Source: Sanguibacter suarezii NBRC 16159 (GTDB taxonomy: Bacteria > Actinomycetota > Actinomycetes > Actinomycetales > Cellulomonadaceae). Taken from it: 64,000 bases of DNA. The first letter of the stretch is position 1, and each line of letters starts with the position of its first letter. Positions 61,541 through 64,000 of the stretch are shown here, piece by piece. The notes under the pieces were generated by a model that saw only the letters and a list, made by a program, of their open reading frames with translations, ran no database searches and had not been told where the DNA came from. The stretch lies in the NCBI RefSeq assembly GCF_001552735.1, contig NZ_BCRT01000011.1, forward strand, positions 1-64,000. The letters are read 5' to 3'. Position numbers and translations under genes: made by a program.

Positions 61541-63919
61541 ATGAGCACGCAGCTCAGCGGTGGCGAGCAGCTCGCGCTGCCCGGCCTGGCGCCCGCCGCC
61601 CCCCGCAGCCGCGCTACGGTCTCCGAGACGGGTCAGCCCCTGGCCGCCCGGCTCCCCATCGCCCGGGTGTGCGTGGACGTGACCCCCGCGCACCTGGACC
61701 GCCTCTTCGACTACACGGTCCCGGAGTCCATGTCCGAGGCCGCCCAGCCCGGCGTGCGGGTCAAGGTCCGTTTCGGGGCGCAGGACGTGGATGGCTACCT
61801 CGTCGAGCGGGTCGAGCGCACCGAGCACACCGGACGCCTGGTGGCCCTGCGCCGCGTCGTCTCACCTGAGCCTGTGCTCTCCCACGAGGTCACCACGCTG
61901 GCCCGGCTCGTCGCCGACTACTACGCCGGGTCGTTGACCGACGTGCTCCGCCTCGCTGTCCCGCCGCGCCTGGCCAAGGTGGAGACGGAGACATGGGGAG
62001 CGGCGCCGGGGACGGTTGAGGGCGCTCCCGCGACCCCGACGGCCGACCCTGGACACAGTGGGGCGCCCAGCACGGCCCTGAGCGCCGCTCCGATTGCCAC
62101 TCCTGTTGCCGCTGCGAGCGTCCCGGTGAGCGAGTGGGCGGCGTTCCGCGGTGGCGAGGCCTTCCTGACCCGCCTCGCCGCAGGGGACTCGCCCCGGGCG
62201 GTGTGGACGGCGCTGCCCGGCACCGGTGCGGTCAACGGCTGGCCGCTGGCCCTGGCCGAGGCGGTCCGCGCCGTGACCCTCAGCGGCCGTGGCGCCCTCG
62301 TCGTGCTGCCCGACACCCGTGACGTGGACCGCGTGGCGCAGGCCCTCGCGCAGGCGGGCATCGCCGAGTGGGCTCCCGCCTCGTCGGCGCCCCAGGACCC
62401 TGCAACCGGAGCCGTCCCCGCGGCCACCTTCGTCCGACTCACGGCAGACCTGGGTCCCACGCCGCGCTATCGCAACTTCCTGGCCGCGCGCCGCGGGCGG
62501 GCCAGCGTGGTCATCGGCACCCGCGCCGCAGCCTTCGCCCCGGTGCGTGACCTCGGGCTCGTCGTGTGCTGGGACGACATCGATCCCATGCACCAGGAAC
62601 GCCGCGCGCCCTACCCCCACGTGCGTGAGGTGCTCGCGCTGCGCTCGGAGCAGACCTCGTGCGCCATGCTCGTCGGGTCGTTGAGCCGGTCGATCCACGC
62701 CCAGGCTCTGGTGGTCAGCGGCTGGGCCCGCGAGCTCGTCGCCGACCGTGCGACCGTCCGCAGCCGCACTCCCCGCGTCGCGGCGCTCACCTCGGTGGAC
62801 CTGGCGCGTGAAGGGCCCGCCGCTGCGGCGCGCCTGCCCGGGGCGGCCTGGAAGGCGATCATGCAGGGGCTGGAGACCGGACCGGTCCTCGTCCAGGTGC
62901 CGCGCGCCGGGTACATCCCGGTCGTAGCGTGCGTGCGGTGCCGCACGGCCGCGCACTGCACCACCTGCCACGGTCCGCTCGCACTGACCAGCGCCCACGC
63001 TGTCCCGCAGTGCGCCTGGTGCGGCGCCCTGGCCGGAGGCTGGTCCTGCGAGGAGTGCTTCGCCACGGGTCTGCGCTCGGTCCGCGTCGGCAGCGACCGC
63101 ACGGCTGAAGAGCTCGGCAAGGCGTTCCCCGGTGCGACCGTGCGGGTCTCCGGCGCGCGCTCCGCGGCGGGCGTGCTGGCGGAGGTCCCTGACCGGCCGG
63201 CCCTCGTGGTCGCGACCCCCGGGGCCGAGCCGGTCGCCCCGAGCGGCTACTCCGTCGGCGTCCTGCTCGACGCAGCCTCGTCCACGAGCCACATCGGCCT
63301 CTACACCGACCAGGAGGCGCTGCACCGCTGGATCACCGCAGCCGCCCTCGTGCGCCCCTCCACGGCCGGTGGGCGTCTGCTGCTCGTCGGCGACGCAGCC
63401 CCGACACCGACCAACGCCCTCGTGCGCTGGGACCCCGCCGGTCTGGCCGAGCGCGAGCTCGACGAACGAGTCGACCTGAAGATGCCCCCGGCGATGCGCA
63501 TCGCCTCGGTGACCGGCGACCGTCTCGCCGTGGCGATGTTCCTCGAGCGGGTCGAGCTGCCCGAGGGCGGTTCCGTGCTCGGACCGGTCGACCTGCCCGA
63601 GCCGCCTCCTGGGGCAGCTGCACCCGAGACCGGCCGTGCCCCGGCCCGACGTCGCAGCGAGACGCTGCTTGCCGCCGCCTCAGGACGCAGCGGAGGTGCG
63701 GCCAGCGGAGGGACGGCCAGCGGGGGAGCGGGCGGCGGACGTGGTGTCGCGGCGCGCACCGCGGGTGCCCTGGAGGTTCCCGTGCGCGCGATCATCCGCG
63801 TCCCGGTGGCCCGCGGACGCGACCTCGCCCGGGTGCTGGCCAGTGCCCTCGCCCAAGCCAGCGCCAAGCGCGAATCCGGCCTGATCTCGGTCGTGCTCGA
63901 CCCGAAGGAGATGCTGTGA
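61541..63919 (+). CDS. priA: PriA-like primosomal protein N' lacking Walker A
   Basis: 792 aa from ATG 61541 (GTG codons at 61535 and 61538 are also possible). The N-terminal 3'BD domain (VDVTPAHLDRLFDYTVPE) is normal and the zinc region has paired cysteines CVRC, CTTC, CAWC, CEEC near residues 463-505. At the usual P-loop position there is LPGTGAVNGWPLAL with no GKT, and the DEEH box is replaced by CWDDIDPMHQE. It is thus a PriA homologue without helicase motor residues, the normal state in actinobacteria. It has two low-complexity inserts (about 165-200 and 690-735). The stop overlaps the next GTG. Confidence 0.92.
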   Translation: MSTQLSGGEQLALPGLAPAAPRSRATVSETGQPLAARLPIARVCVDVTPAHLDRLFDYTVPESMSEAAQPGVRVKVRFGAQDVDGYLVERVERTEHTGRLVALRRVVSPEPVLSHEVTTLARLVADYYAGSLTDVLRLAVPPRLAKVETETWGAAPGTVEGAPATPTADPGHSGAPSTALSAAPIATPVAAASVPVSEWAAFRGGEAFLTRLAAGDSPRAVWTALPGTGAVNGWPLALAEAVRAVTLSGRGALVVLPDTRDVDRVAQALAQAGIAEWAPASSAPQDPATGAVPAATFVRLTADLGPTPRYRNFLAARRGRASVVIGTRAAAFAPVRDLGLVVCWDDIDPMHQERRAPYPHVREVLALRSEQTSCAMLVGSLSRSIHAQALVVSGWARELVADRATVRSRTPRVAALTSVDLAREGPAAAARLPGAAWKAIMQGLETGPVLVQVPRAGYIPVVACVRCRTAAHCTTCHGPLALTSAHAVPQCAWCGALAGGWSCEECFATGLRSVRVGSDRTAEELGKAFPGATVRVSGARSAAGVLAEVPDRPALVVATPGAEPVAPSGYSVGVLLDAASSTSHIGLYTDQEALHRWITAAALVRPSTAGGRLLLVGDAAPTPTNALVRWDPAGLAERELDERVDLKMPPAMRIASVTGDRLAVAMFLERVELPEGGSVLGPVDLPEPPPGAAAPETGRAPARRRSETLLAAASGRSGGAASGGTASGGAGGGRGVAARTAGALEVPVRAIIRVPVARGRDLARVLASALAQASAKRESGLISVVLDPKEML

Positions 63920-64000
63920 CCCCCACCATCGACGCCGTCCTCTACGACCTGGGCAACGTGCTCGTCGGCTGGGAGCCGTACGCAGCCTTCGACGGGCTCA
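63916..64000 (+). CDS. HAD-family hydrolase, N-terminal fragment
   Basis: The window ends after 28 codons. The visible N-terminus DAVLYDLGNVLVGWEPYAAF has the HAD motif I in the variant DLGNV common to HAD-IA phosphatases. GTG 63916 overlaps the priA stop (GTGA). Substrate cannot be told from this fragment. Confidence 0.7.
   Translation, partial: MTPTIDAVLYDLGNVLVGWEPYAAFDGL

Overview
The window is chromosomal DNA of a high-GC actinobacterium. The gene order hisS, aspS, rarA, rpsD, alaS, ruvX, mltG, aroE ... aroC, aroK, aroB, aroQ, efp, nusB, pyrR, pyrB, pyrC, carA, carB, pyrF, mihF, gmk, rpoZ, coaBC, metK, priA is a typical actinobacterial housekeeping backbone. Actinobacterial IHF, a type-2 OMP decarboxylase, a PriA without a Walker A motif, GTG starts and several leaderless promoters agree with this. 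The suborder may be Micrococcales, but I cannot fix the genus. I saw no rRNA, tRNA, CRISPR array or intact insertion sequence.

Layout. 0-10.4 kb: a DUF349 protein, hisS, aspS, a repeat-rich intergenic region, two small membrane proteins, an MMPL transporter and rarA. 10.4-17.7 kb: rpsD, two small membrane proteins, alaS, ruvX, mltG and aroE, mostly coupled by short overlaps. 17.8-30.9 kb: a type IV pilus (T4P) island between aroE and aroC. It holds the ATPases PilB and PilT, PilC, a major pilin, four more proteins with pilin-like N-termini (one with Ig/cadherin-like modules, one with a ricin-B-like lectin region), a prepilin peptidase and PilM/N/O. 30.9-33.5 kb: decayed DNA and a frameshifted Fic gene with an AT-rich dyad. 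33.7-37.2 kb: aroC-aroK-aroB and aroQ. 37.2-40.7 kb: a DUF222/HNH nuclease gene and a SatD-like HTH gene with a membrane partner, with unusual shared repeats. 40.8-48.0 kb: efp, nusB, a GGDEF-EAL protein, an acyl-CoA ligase and an FMN/Fe-S oxidoreductase. 48.2-58.8 kb: the pyrimidine operon behind a PyrR-binding RNA loop, then mihF, gmk and rpoZ. 58.8-64 kb: coaBC, metK, priA and the start of a HAD hydrolase.

The most interesting signal is regulatory. Four exact GCCGATAA octamers, each preceded by a CTCAAG-like hexamer, sit in front of pilB, pilT, pilM and, 14 kb away, the GGDEF-EAL gene. A weaker version precedes the major pilin. This is the pattern of a FliA/WhiG-class (sigma-28) sigma factor, and suggests that T4P assembly and c-di-GMP turnover form one regulon. 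A second unexpected pattern is two pairs of TCAAG-N8-CTTGA dyads, each pair with a 28-bp period, in the regions upstream of the DUF222 nuclease and of the SatD-like gene; a 15-bp direct repeat also occurs in both regions.
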